Part shown: in pieces, positions 37,600 through 48,805 of the stretch
Numbering within the stretch: position 1 is the stretch's first letter
Layout: each line of letters starts with the position of its first letter
Origin: Mesostigma viride
Taxonomy: Eukaryota > Streptophyta > Mesostigmatophyceae > Mesostigmatales > Mesostigmataceae
Direction of reading: 5' to 3'
DNA length: 64,000 nucleotides
Assembly (NCBI GenBank): GCA_009746045.1
Contig: RPFO01000288.1
Location: 847,855-911,854, forward strand
Translations under genes and position numbers: made by a program
The notes under the pieces: generated by a model
The model's input: the letters and a program-made list of their open reading frames with translations, nothing else
Told to the model about the DNA's origin: nothing
Database searches by the model: none

Positions 37600-40500
37600 C
37601 TACAGCACGAGGACAGCCACATCGCCAGCACATCGCGCGCACGCACTCCTCTGGTCATCAGGGAGGGGCCCCAGGTAGTCGTATCCCTCTGGGTGCCGCA
37701 GCTTCTTGGGCGGCATGGCGGGCCCCTTGGCCTTGGCGGCCTCCTTCGCGGCGCTCATCTTCTCCGCAAACTGCAGCATGCGCTCCGTCGAGTCCTGCCG
37801 CCGGTTGAGCAGCACGTCCTCCACATGCTCGCGCAGCTCCGCCGGCAGTGCCTCGTACTTGTCCTCGATCACCTGTGCCGCGTTCACGATGCCCATGTCC
37901 ATTCCATGGCCGCACGCGTGGTGCAGGAACGCCGCGTGGAAGGCGCGCCGCACCGCCTCATTGCCGCGGAAGGAGAAGGCCACGTTGGACACGCCACCGC
38001 TGATCTTGGCGCCGGGGCACAGGCGCTTGATCTCCGTGCATGAGCTGGCGGGAGGGGGGGGGGGGGGAGAAGGGGGGAAGAGGAGACAAAGCCAAGATGG
38101 GGAGGGGTATGTCCAGGGAAGTCATTCATGGATGTCATTTGCATTGATGTGCAAGGATGCCCTGGGAGGAGTCCCATGATGCCCTGGGAGGAGGATGCCG
38201 CACTGTGCTCGTGGCTGTTAGAGCCATGGAGGGTCAGGGGGTCGAAACACTTATCTTGGGAGACAAAGCCTTACCGCTCCCATACGGCCAACCATTCATG
38301 CACAATGGAAGAAGCCATGGATGGTCGCTTACTGGATGAAGTCAGCACGCTTGCTTACCATACAAAGGTTACTCGCTTGCACAACGAATAAATAAACACG
38401 CCTGCTTACCGGATGAAGTCGAGCGCGTAGTTGTTGTGCTCCTCCAGCCCGGTGCCGATGGTGAGGATGTTTGGGTCGAAGATGATGTCCTGCGCCGGGT
38501 AGCCCACTTGCTCCACCAGCAGCTTGTACGCACGCTGGCAGATACGCACCTTGTCCTCCAGGGTGGCCGCTGGGGCGCACAGGGGGACGGGGGGGGGAGG
38601 GGGAGTGTCATACCCAGAAGAAAGTTAAGAAAAAAGTTTCAGCATCCACAGGCAGGCAATCGAAGGGCTGCGTATGAGCTAAACACATAATACTGCTGGT
38701 TCCCTCCCTCCCTCCCTCCCTCCCTCCCAGCTTTCCAATGACCTTCTACTTGATTCTTAGCTATGCAAATGCCTCATTGGCCTAGGTATCTTGGAGTAAT
38801 GGGACATCCCCTCCCCCTTCCTCTCCCCCCCCCCCCCCCCTCACGCAGGACGCGGGCTCACCCTGTCCCTGCTCGTCGAACGCCATGATCACCACCGCGG
38901 CGCCGTGCCGCTTGCAGATCTTGGCCTGGTGCAGGAACTCGGCCTCGCCACCCTTGAGGGAGATGGAGTTGACGATGCACTTGCCCTGGCAGCACTTGAG
39001 GCCCGCCTCGACGACGTGGAACTTGGAGGAGTCGATCATGAAGGGCACGCGGCTGGCCTCCGGCTCCGACACCAGCAGGTTGACAAAGCGCGTCATGGCC
39101 GCCACGCCGTCCACCAGGCCATCGTCCATGTTGATGTCCAGCACCTGCGCGCCCTGCTGCACCTGCTTGAGCGCGATGGCCAGTGCCTTGTCATAGTTGC
39201 CCTCCACGATCGCCTTCTTGTACAGCGACGAGCCAGCGATGTTGCAGCGCTCGCCAATGTTCAGGAACGTGCGCCGGTAGCTGCTGTAATCCGACCCGGG
39301 GTTGTACACCAGCGGCTCCAGACCCGACAGACGCAAGCAGGGCTCGATGGTGGGCCGCAGGCGCGGCTTGGCGGTGGCGGCGCGCGCGGCCATGGCGGCG
39401 ATGTGCTCCGGCGTGGTGCCGCAGCAGCCGCCCAGCATGTTGATCAGCCCCTGTTCCAGGAACGGCGCAATTTCGTCGGCCATGGCGGCGCCCTTCTGGT
39501 CGTATCCGCCCATCGCGTTGGGTAGGCCCGCGTTGGGGTAGCAGAAGACAAAGCAGTCGGCCACGCGCGCCAGGTTCTGCACGTACGGCAGCATGTCCTT
39601 GGCGCCAAGCGCGCAGTTGAGGCCCACCGCCATCGGCTTGGCATGGGCAATGCTGATCCAGAACGCCTCGTTGGTCTGACCGCTCAGCGTGCGGCCGCTC
39701 AGGTCAACGATTGTCCCGCTCACAAACACTGGCAGGCGGAAGCCCTTGTCCTCAAAAAAGGTCTCGATCGCATACAAGGCCGCCTGGGGTTATAGCCAGG
39801 CATAAAACACACCAGCAAAATCAGAGGTTGTCAGACTTAAACATTCAATTAGTAGAATTTGTTTTTGCTGTAAAAGTTGCAGTTGAAATGGAATTTCAAA
39901 GCTGTGGCATCTAGCCAAAAAAATGCACTTATGCAGCCTGGCATGACTTCTGTTCACATGCAGGTAACTGAAATGACAATCGCAAGAGTTTGAACTGAAG
40001 GGATGTTTTAGGGTCTGTCATATGATGATGTCAAAAATAAGTGCAACAAAATTACTTCACTTATAAGCAACTGCTTACGTTTCCAGACAAAAAAAAGATA
40101 AAAAGAGCCCGTTCAGAAAAATTTTGCGGAAGAGGAAACAAACCTTCTCTCCATAATTTCTTCAAATTAAGTGAAATAAAATGAAAAAGAAATAGAGTCA
40201 AATCAGATCAGATATGATCGAATTGAATGAAAACAAAATAAAATTGGATGGCATGTGAAATGCAATGCGATGAAATAAGATGTCACCAAATGAAACGAGA
40301 ATAAATCAAATCAAATCAAATCAAATCAAATCAAACCAAACCAAACCAAACCAAACCAAACCAAACCAAACCAAACCAAACCAAACCGAACCGAACCGAA
40401 CCGAACCGAACCGAGCCAAGCCAAGCCAAGCCAAGCCAAGCCAAGCCAAGCCAAGCCAAGCCAAGCCAAGCCAAGCCAAGCCAAGCCAAGCCAAGCCAAG

Positions 40501-43500
40501 CCAAGCCAAGCCAAGCCAAGCCAAGCCAAGCCAAGCCAAGCCAAGCCAAGCCAAGCCAAGCCAAGCCAAGCCAAGCCAAGCCAAGCCAAGCCAAGCCAAG
40601 CCAAGCCAAGCCAAGCCAAGCCAAGCCAAGCCAAGCCAAGCCAAGCCAAGCCAAGCCAAGCCAAGCCAAGCCAAGCCAAGCCAAGCCAAGCCAAGCCAAG
40701 CCAAGCCAAGCCAAGCCAAGCCAAGCCAAGCCAAGCCAAGCCAAGCCAAGCCAAGCCAAGCCAAGCCAAGCCAAGCCAAGCCAAGCCAAGCCAAGCCAAG
40801 CCAAGCCAAGCCAAGCCAAGCCAAGCCAAGCCAAGCCAAGCCAAGCCAAGCCAAGCCAAGCCAAGCCAAGCCAAGCCAAGCCAAGCCAAGCCAAGCCAAG
40901 CCAAGCCAAGCCAAGCCAAGCCAAGCCAAGCCAAGCCAAGCCAAGCCAAGCCAAGCCAAGCCAAGCCAAGCCAAGCCAAGCCAAGCCAAGCCAAGCCAAG
41001 CCAAGCCAAGCCAAGCCAAGCCAAGCCAAGCCAAGCCAAGCCAAGCCAAGCCAAGCCAAGCCAAGCCAAGCCAAGCCAAGCCAAGCCAAGCCAAGCCAAG
41101 CCAAGCCAAGCCAAGCCAAGCCAAGCCAAGCCAAGCCAAGCCAAGCCAAGCCAAGCCAAGCCAAGCCAAGCCAAGCCAAGCCAAGCCAAGCCAAGCCAAG
41201 CCAAGCCAAGCCAAGCCAAGCCAAGCCAAGCCAAGCCAAGCCAAGCCAAGCCAAGCCAAGCCAAGCCAAGCCAAGCCAAGCCAAGCCAAGCCAAGCCAAG
41301 CCAAGCCAAGCCAAGCCAAGCCAAGCCAAGCCAAGCCAAGCCAAGCCAAGCCAAGCCAAGCCAAGCCAAGCCAAGCCAAGCCAAGCCAAGCCAAGCCAAG
41401 CCAAGCCAAGCCAAGCCAAGCCAAGCCAAGCCAAGCCAAGCCAAGCCAAGCCAAGCCAAGCCAAGCCAAACCAAACCAAACCAAACCAAACCAAACCAAA
41501 CCAAACCAAACCAAACCAAACCAAACCAAACCAAACCAAACCAAACCAAACCAAACCAAACCAAATCCGAGTGGAGTGGAGTGGAGTGGAGTGGAGTGGA
41601 GTGGAGTGGAGTGGAGTGGAGTGGAGTGGAGTGGAGTGGAGTGGAGTGGAGTGGAGTGGAGTGGAGTGGAGTGGAGTGGAGTGGAGTGGAGTGGAGTGGA
41701 GTGGAGTGGAGTGGAGTGGAGTGGAGTGGAGTGGAGTGGAGTGGAGTGGAGTGGAGAGGCGAGGAGTGGCGTGGAGTGGCATGGAGTGGCATGGAGTGGC
41801 GTGGAGTAAAATGAAATGAAGTGGACTGAAATTAAGTGAAATGAAACTCAGTGAAACAAGACGAAAATGAAATAGAATGGATTAGATTAAAGTGAAATGA
41901 AAAAGTAAAAGTGACATGAAAATTACATGATATGAGGTGAAATGAATGAAAATAAAAAGTTATCATTAGAAACAGAAAACAATAAGAAAATAAAATTAGA
42001 TGAAAATGGAGAGGGATGTTATCAAACTTGAAACTCAATAATATAACGTCGGGTCGAATCAAAGTGAATCAAATCAAACTGTAACGAGCTGCAGTTCGCA
42101 CAATCTCAGCAAGATACTTTCCAGCCTTGAAGTCTAGCTCATAGGGATACATTTCTACAAATACATGTAACTAAGTACAAAATATACTTACTGCACCCAC
42201 GTCCAGGACAGATGCTGTCTAGGAAAAAAGGTTTATACATGGTTATGTAGCTCCCAGACAGCATCAAGCACAGATCACAACAAATCAAAGGCAAATGACA
42301 ACCAGGGAGGGTCAAAGAAAATGCATCACTCAAACAAGAAATTCTTTCATAGTAAGATATGGGGGAATGCAACTAGAAGCAGATCCAGGGAAAAGCCACG
42401 ACGTTTTTTTTTGTAAAGACAAAAGTTTACAAACATCATTTGGATTCCTAAAAGCAAAAAAATTGGGATTGACATGGCACCCAGGCAACGCAGGGTCAGC
42501 GAGGGGAGGCACGGTGAGCCAGCTCAGGCGACCTACAACTTAAACATCTGTGACAGTGACAAGCAAAGTGACCCAGCCAATCATACTAAGGGCAAAGGCG
42601 CCCTCCCACCCACTGAGGCCCGCACCTTGGCATTGAGCGTGTCGAAGATGGTCTCCACCAGCAGCAGGTCCACGCCGCCCGCGATCAGCCCCTCCACCTG
42701 CTCGTAGTAGGCGCGCACGATGTCGTCGTAGTTGCAGCCGCGGAACGCCGGGTTCTCGACCGAGGGAGACACGGAGAGCGTCTTGTTGGTGGGGCCAATC
42801 GCGCCCGCCACAAACCGCGGCCGCGATGGGTCGCGCGCCGTGTACTCGTCGGCGGCGCGGCGTGCGACGGCGGCGGCCTGCGTGTTGATGAGCAGCACCT
42901 CCTCGCGCGCCTGCAGCTCGTAGTCGGCCTGCGAGATGGAGGTGCCATTGAACGTGTTGGTCTCGATGATGTCCGCGCCTGCCTCCAGGTACTCGCGGTG
43001 GATGCCCTCGATCACGTCCGGCCTCGTGATGACCAGGATGTCATTGTCGCCCTTGAGGTCGTGGCCGTGGTTCTTGTAGCGCTCGCCCCGGAAGTCCTCC
43101 TCGCTCAGCTTGTGGCGCTGGATCATGGTGCCCATCGCGCCGTCGATCATCAGCACGCGCTCCGTCATCAGCCGCTCCAGCGTCGCAAAGTTGTCCTTGC
43201 GCACGCTCATCACGTTGCTGCCGCCCTGCGACGGCGCATCGGGGTCCACGCGCTCCGACCCGTCCACCGCAAACCTGCCCCAGTAGCCAGCAAGACACCC
43301 ACATTAGCATGCCAGCCACCCACCCACACATGGGGATCATGCCAGCAGGGTATGAAGGGCATGAGACGGGGGATGCGTCCACCTGGACCAGAGTAGCACA
43401 GAACCCTTGCCGGGACTTATAGGGACTGCATGTACATTCTGTCCCCATGCGGCCTAGCCTGGACTGCTTGCCAGCAGACACATGCCCTTGATTTGATGCA

Positions 43501-44901
43501 CAGGCGTGGGGATGTCTGGAAGAAGGTAGTGCGGCATCCATCACGGCATCCACCGTGGTATGGACAGCTACATGCCCCTGGCCATATGACCCACCGGTGG
43601 GATGCCTGTCAGCTATCGCTTTGCGAGGCTTTGCAAGGCCACAACGTCAGCCCAAGCGGGGGCAGCGTGCAAACATGTGCGGGTGAACAACCTGCCTTGG
43701 TGCGTACAGCAGCTCATCGCCAGCCGCTGCGTTCTTCTCCACATGATGATGCAGGTCGCGTGAAGGTTGACAAGAGCCAAACTTCTCCAAAGCCTTCCAA
43801 AACCAGAACGCAAAATTATTCACCAACACCAATCGAGGTAGGGGCAAGTCGCTATCAAGGTAGATAGTGTACTGACAGACACGCCCGTCCACGGCCCATG
43901 CCTCGCGTGCCTCATGCCACACGATACAAGTACAGTGCACCCTGCATCATCCACAATGTCTACCCAACGTCACATGTGAGGCATCTGGCCGGCCACGCTA
44001 CTTGTGCGCGCCCGCACGCACCTGTACTGGATGTCCACCTGCTGGCATGCACAGTCCACGTAAAAGTGGCCCGCCCCGCTTGCCACGTGCTTCATGTCCA
44101 GCGGCTTCCAGTCATTGAAGCTGGCTAGCAGCTGCACGGTACTGCCGCCGTGCTTCCACGCAAACCGCACCGACGCAATGCCTGCCGGCGCGCGGCAGGC
44201 GGGGCATGCGGGGCATATGGGCGGATGCAAGGTGGAAGCACACGCACGGCATCGAAGGCATGAGCAAACAACCACATCCCCACAACCGTGTCTACCCATG
44301 CCTGCATGTTGCTTGGCTTGGGCAAAACGCATGACATGGGGGCAACTGCGAGAGGGGCATGGCGGGGCGTGGGCGGCGCCGGCGGGTATAGGCGAGGGCC
44401 AACAGGGGCAACGGCAAGTGACCAGATGGGTGGCCGGGCGGGCACAGCAGCTGCAGGGATGGTACAGACGGCAGGTGGACCTATTGACCCCGAGTAGCAT
44501 GGTGAGCCGCCATGGAGCACTTCCTTTCACAAACAAGGGAACGATATGCCATTCCATATGGAACTGTACCTGATCTGAGCACCTTATCTGAGCACGTGGA
44601 CTACAGGCAGCTGGCTTCCATATTCAAATACGCACGCTCCCTTGTCGGGTAGTGGGCGAACCGCGGTATCCCCCATGCTCTGCCTCGCGCGTGGCCAGGC
44701 AGGTGGATGGAACACAACACAACGAAGGCTGCTGTTTTACGGCTACCCAGCTAGCCAGGTCAACCGCCACCCATGCGCCACACACTTCAACCCATGTCCG
44801 CGGTGAAAATGAGACCAAGTCTCACCCATTGGCGCGGTAACCATGGGCCGTGATGCACTATGAGATATGAGGAACTCCTCTACGCCCAGGTGCGCAGGCA
44901 T
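37600..44901 (-). CDS. second MetH 5' half: duplicated exons 1-6 (CBM48, homocysteine and folate modules)
   Basis: Six open exons repeat exons 1-6 of the gene below with the same phases: 44901-44826, 44181-44022, 43274-42626, 39783-38862, 38569-38410, 38044-37647. Exons 2-5 have exactly the same lengths (160, 649, 922, 160 nt). Exon 6' starts alike, then diverges into a longer Lys/Ala-rich linker. Its donor AGGA/GTGCGTG at 37647 is phase 1, so it could splice to exon 7 (27829) of the downstream gene. If instead it is read through, translation stops at 37600 and gives a two-module protein of about 803 residues. Zinc cysteines and folate motifs are all kept. No second copy of exons 7-12 is present. 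A false duplication in the assembly is possible. Confidence 0.8.
37647..38044 (-). CDS. exon 6' (folate module end with variant linker)
   Basis: It is identical in protein to exon 6 up to VEDVLLNR. It then has a different, longer tail with [17 protein letters not shown] and a [13 protein letters not shown] end. The phase-1 donor lies at 37646. Confidence 0.8.
38410..38569 (-). CDS. exon 5' (folate module)
   Basis: Same length and phases as exon 5, with a Val to Leu type difference near the end (YALDFIR). Confidence 0.92.
38701..38727. repeat. (CCCT)n array in intron 4', short allele
   Basis: Equivalent of 29911-30005 with far fewer units. Confidence 0.9.
38862..39783 (-). CDS. exon 4' (zinc site, folate module start)
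   Basis: The protein is nearly identical to exon 4, with Asp to Glu in [19 protein letters not shown] and GERCNIAGS are kept. Confidence 0.93.
40290..41820. repeat. large pentanucleotide array in intron 3'
   Basis: CAAAT, CAAAC and CGAAC units lead into about 210 units of AAGCC (about 40416-41465). Then come 20 units of CCAAA (41466-41565) and about 37 units of GTGGA (about 41572-41757), fading into GTGGC/ATGGA variants. The 5-bp register is kept nearly throughout. Confidence 0.97.
42626..43274 (-). CDS. exon 3' (CBM48 end, homocysteine module)
   Basis: The protein is identical to exon 3 apart from Val to Ala near the start (FAVDG). Confidence 0.93.
44022..44181 (-). CDS. exon 2' (first part of CBM48)
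   Basis: It encodes VRFAWKHGG and [10 protein letters not shown]. It differs from exon 2 at a few codons (Glu to Ala, Asn-Arg to Lys-His). Confidence 0.88.
44826..44901 (-). CDS. candidate exon 1' of the duplicated MetH 5' half
   Basis: The ATG at 44901 opens 25 codons ending phase 1 at ATGG/GTGAGAC, the same phase and nearly the same distance from exon 2' (644 nt) as in the downstream copy (622 nt). The sequence differs from exon 1 apart from an ISH motif, so the call is tentative. Confidence 0.4.
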
Positions 44902-45230
44902 CACGCATGCCTCCACCTGCCCTGTATAGGTGCACACAGTGCACGAGTGTACCTTACTCCAAACCATGCTGACAAGACAGGAGCTGCCCACTGTGCCGTC
45001 GCGCCTGCTACAGCAGGGCCAAGCGACTACAGCGGACAAGCCCAGGCGCTGCATGGTGACAGGAAATAGATCTCGTCTGAACCAGCCTACGCAGCACACC
45101 TCTGTTCCCCATTCTTGTCCTAGGCGCCTTGATGCCCCCACCGCCTGCCCCCACCGCCTGCCCCAACCCCGCCCCATTTTCCCCTACCCGCCATGCCGGA
45201 CACAAGGACACAGGGGGGATCGACCCAGTA
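44902..45230. other. non-genic upstream flank of the duplicated MetH half
   Basis: No gene seen. A promoter for the duplicated half would be expected here. Confidence 0.3.
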
Positions 45231-45890
45231 GAGCACAGGGCAGGGGTCGCCGTGCCAAGCGGTGGAGCACAGGGCAGGGGTTGCCGTGCCAAGCGGTGGA
45301 GCACAGGGCAGGGGTTGCCGTGCCAAGCGGTGGAGCACAGGGCAGGGGTTGCCGTGCCAAGCGGTGGAGCACAGGGCAGGGGTTGCCGTGCCAAGCGGAG
45401 GAGCACAGGGCAGGGGTTGCCGTGCCAAGCGGTGGAGCACAGGGCAGGGGTTGCCGTGCCAAGCGGTGGAGCACAGGGCAGGGGTTGCCGTGCCAAGCGG
45501 TGGAGCACAGGGCAGGGGTTGCCGTGCCAAGCGGTGGAGCACAGGGCAGGGGTTGCCGTGCCAAGCGGTGGAGCACAGGGCAGGGGTTGCCATGCCAAGC
45601 GGTGGAGCACAGGGCAGGGGTTGCCGTGCCAAGCGGTGGAGCACAGGGCAGGGGTTGCCGTGCCAAGCGGTGGAGCACAGGGCAGGGGTTGCCGTGCCAA
45701 GCGGTGGAGCACAGGGCAGGGGTTGCCGTGCCAAGCGGTGGAGCACAGGACAGGGGTTGCCGTGCCAAGCGGTGGAGCACAGGGCAGGGGTTGCCGTGCC
45801 AAGCGGTGGAGCACAGGGCAGGGGTTGCCGTGCCAAGCGGTGGAGCACAGGGCAGGGGTTGCCGTGCCAAGCGGTGGAGCACAGCCAGGG
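45231..45890. repeat. 34-bp minisatellite, about 19 units
   Basis: Units start GAGCACAGGGCAGGGGTTGC with rare substitutions. Because 34 is not a multiple of three, long frames are open on both strands without being genes. Confidence 0.95.
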
Positions 45891-47268
45891 ACCCAGCCGG
45901 CATGACTCATGGAGAGCACAACCTTGCCATTTAACGAGAGAGGCTGGTCCATTTAAAGACAAAGCAGGTCATGACGGGGCCAGCACTAGGCTTTCGAAGG
46001 CAAAGGGGCCGGATGGCATAGTTCCAGGGTGCGTGCAAACAGCAAAGGGCCCGGAAGAGCAAGTCCAGCAACTGTGCAACCATGCACCTCCCGTTGGCCA
46101 GCGAACCAACCCACGCAAACCATGCAACTGCTTGGGGGCGGGGTGCGTGAGGCGAAGACATGCATGCACGGTAACGCTAGCTATTGGAGCACGTGCCTGA
46201 CCAACGAGCGGATGGAGGGAGCAAATTGGAAAAGGCCAGCAGCACGATGCAACGGTTTCGGCCAAAACTTGAACAGCCCGTCGTCTCCCTTGAAGACCCG
46301 CTCGCATAGACGATTTCAAACTTTTTTGCTTTACGGGGGACCTTACTGAGCTACACCCTACTGTTAATGTCAATGGTAATCTAGTTTTTACCTGTATTCG
46401 TTGGTGCCAGTTTTGACAATGGGTCGACGTACTCCTTGTAAGGAACAGGGCCTGCAGTACGGGCAACGAATCAACAGCAGTCCACCGTACGCCATTAGCT
46501 AGTCTTATACGTAACTGGGGATATGATGCCTAAAATGTCCGCAGCAAGGTAGTGAGCGATGCCGAACATGCTCCACGTCAGAAGCGGCCAGCGACGACGG
46601 TGCAATTTTGCCGGCCCTGAGCGGCATGTCGATAACATGTACCAAGTCAAGCCTGATGCACCCGATACTTCTGAAATGCGGAAATAAGCTCACCATTTAT
46701 GCTCGCCATGACTACAATCCCGCAGGTTTCTACGCTGACAATTGTGCTATAGACGGCAATGCGGATACAGAGCTTTTAATAAATGACCCTATTTTTCATG
46801 AATGCCCATATATTGGCGGCACCGATGAAGAATATTTCTCATATTAGCAGCAGGGCGGCCTCGCCGGCCTCGCCGAAATTGCCGGTCAGGTGATCAATCT
46901 GAGCTCCTCACAACCGCTTTCATGAGGCCAACCATGTCTGCCGCTGCGTGTTCGTCCGCTGGGGTGACTGGAGCTGGCCAACGGAGCGGGTCTGCGCGCA
47001 AGGTGCCTGCCGTTCGGGGCAGTGGAAATCTACTGGCGAAAACAACGCAGTTTGTCATGCCGGCCAAGAGCAACTATATTCCTGGCCCACGATACTCCAT
47101 AATTACAAGTAGAGAGAAATTTAGGTAAATATGTACCAAGTAGCGATCTTGATTCTTGATTCATGTCACTAATTGTCAGGTCACTGGTCAGGTCGCTTGC
47201 CACAGTCTTGCCACGAAGATCAACTTGCACGCAGTTGAGTTGGTTGAGTTCATTACATTTTCTTTTTG

Positions 47269-47308
<40 letters not shown>

Positions 47309-48466
47309 GAATGCTCATCTCTCCCACCCATTTACTCTCCCAACGTTTTACGACCGTCAGATGGGTGAATCTGACGGACGGACGGACAGGTACACCCGAG
47401 AACCGCACAGATGTAGCCGAAATCCGCACAGATGTAGCCGAAATCCGCACAGATGTAGCCGAAAAACCGCACAGATTTTTCGGGGCAACAAGGCCCTATG
47501 GAGATGGGACAGGGGCATTGGCTTGGGTGGATTCCCGCGCCGGTTGTCCGACAGGTTGTGAATACTGTACTGTACATGTACGCTGTGCAAGAATGCTCCC
47601 TCGATCCCACCGATTGCGAAATTGCGAATCCCATCTATGCCAGACCTTGGCCAGACCGTCAGATATCGTGCAATGTTTAAGTCACCATGACAGTCGTGAC
47701 TCGTGCTTACAGGGGCAGTTTACCGTTTGCACGCAGTGTCGGGAGTTCGGGGCACTGTACAAACGAAGTCGTTGCGGGACATCGACAGGTGGCAGGAGCA
47801 AGAATGCAATAGCAAAAAAAAAAGGACACGATGTCATGTTAGAATACTAATTACTAGCGAAGCTTGCCGCTTTGGTGCCCCTGCGACGGCTGATGATTCA
47901 AGGCAAGATTGTTGGAAAATTTCAAGGCCATGGTCAATGCCAGATGCCAGTGTGTTGATTACTTTGAAGGCCGCATGTTTGCATGAAATTGGGGCAATAA
48001 TTGGTGGCTGTCTTGACAAGGCCGGGCTGACGTCACCATCCCGAATTTCGCCAGGAGCGGTGGTCGGCCATATTTCCGGTCTAGAGTAGTCGTAGCAAGT
48101 TTGGCGAGTGCGATGGTTACGACTTGAGAAGAAGGTACGCCAAAGGCTGCAAACATACCCAGGCCATGCCAAGGCATTTCTTATGTGGGTGTGCTGAGAA
48201 ATTGCCATTAGGGTACGTGCACCAGCGGGGTGCACTGCAGTCCTAGCGATGGACTTTCGGAAGAGATCGATGACAGCTAGGCGTCGACCCCTCCCAAGAC
48301 GGCTATTCTGTGTCGGTATCCACCATTCATAAGGGTCTCTATTGAACTGAGACCGACCTAGACTGTTCTTGGCCAGGTTTTGAGAACAGATAATCACAAA
48401 TAAGCTGATTTTCCGGCCTACCATATAGTGAGCGGGCAGTAGGCCCGCGCTGCGAAACTGGCGAGG
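45891..48466. other. intergenic region between divergent MetH and transporter genes
   Basis: It contains an (AAC)n run (47269-47308) and three 21-bp repeats (47403-47423, 47424-47444, 47445-47465). Short frames at 46608-46847 and 46922-47128 (+) encode unrecognised peptides. No RNA gene recognised. Confidence 0.4.
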
Positions 48467-48805
48467 ATGAAGCTGCAGGGAGGCGGCGTTGCGCTATCCG
48501 ACGTAGGTAAAGGCGAGCTCGAGCTGGGCCGGCACTCGGCCGCCTACCAGAGCTTGGAGACCGGCAGGGGCAACACGTGGGAGCTCTTCCTCCACAAGTG
48601 GCAGTCGGCGCTGGCGGCCGGCGCGTACGGCTTCACGTCCGTCAGCATCACGCTGTTCAACAAGGCGGTGTTTGCGGTCTTCCACTTCCCCTACCCGGCG
48701 CTGTTCACGTGCACCCAGATCCTCATCTCCATCGCCTTCATGCTGCTGCTGCGCGCCGTGGGCGCCATCCAGTTTGCCAACCTGGAGCGGCACATGGCGT
48801 GGAAG
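48467..48805 (+). CDS. transporter exon 1
   Basis: 113 codons, phase 0, ending at HMAWK with donor GTGGGG. It contains the first two membrane segments. Confidence 0.9.

Noticed and set aside
40280-41809. Frames of about 400-510 codons encoding Lys-Pro-Ser-Gln-Ala or Leu-Ala-Trp-Leu-Gly repeats
   Set aside because: Translation of the AAGCC array in intron 3'; not a gene.
45008-46200. Frames of 240-330 codons over the 34-bp minisatellite
   Set aside because: The same peptide repeats appear in all three frames of both strands, which marks them as non-coding.
46608-47128. Two short plus-strand frames as genes
   Set aside because: No recognisable domain, no splice partner, normal chance length.
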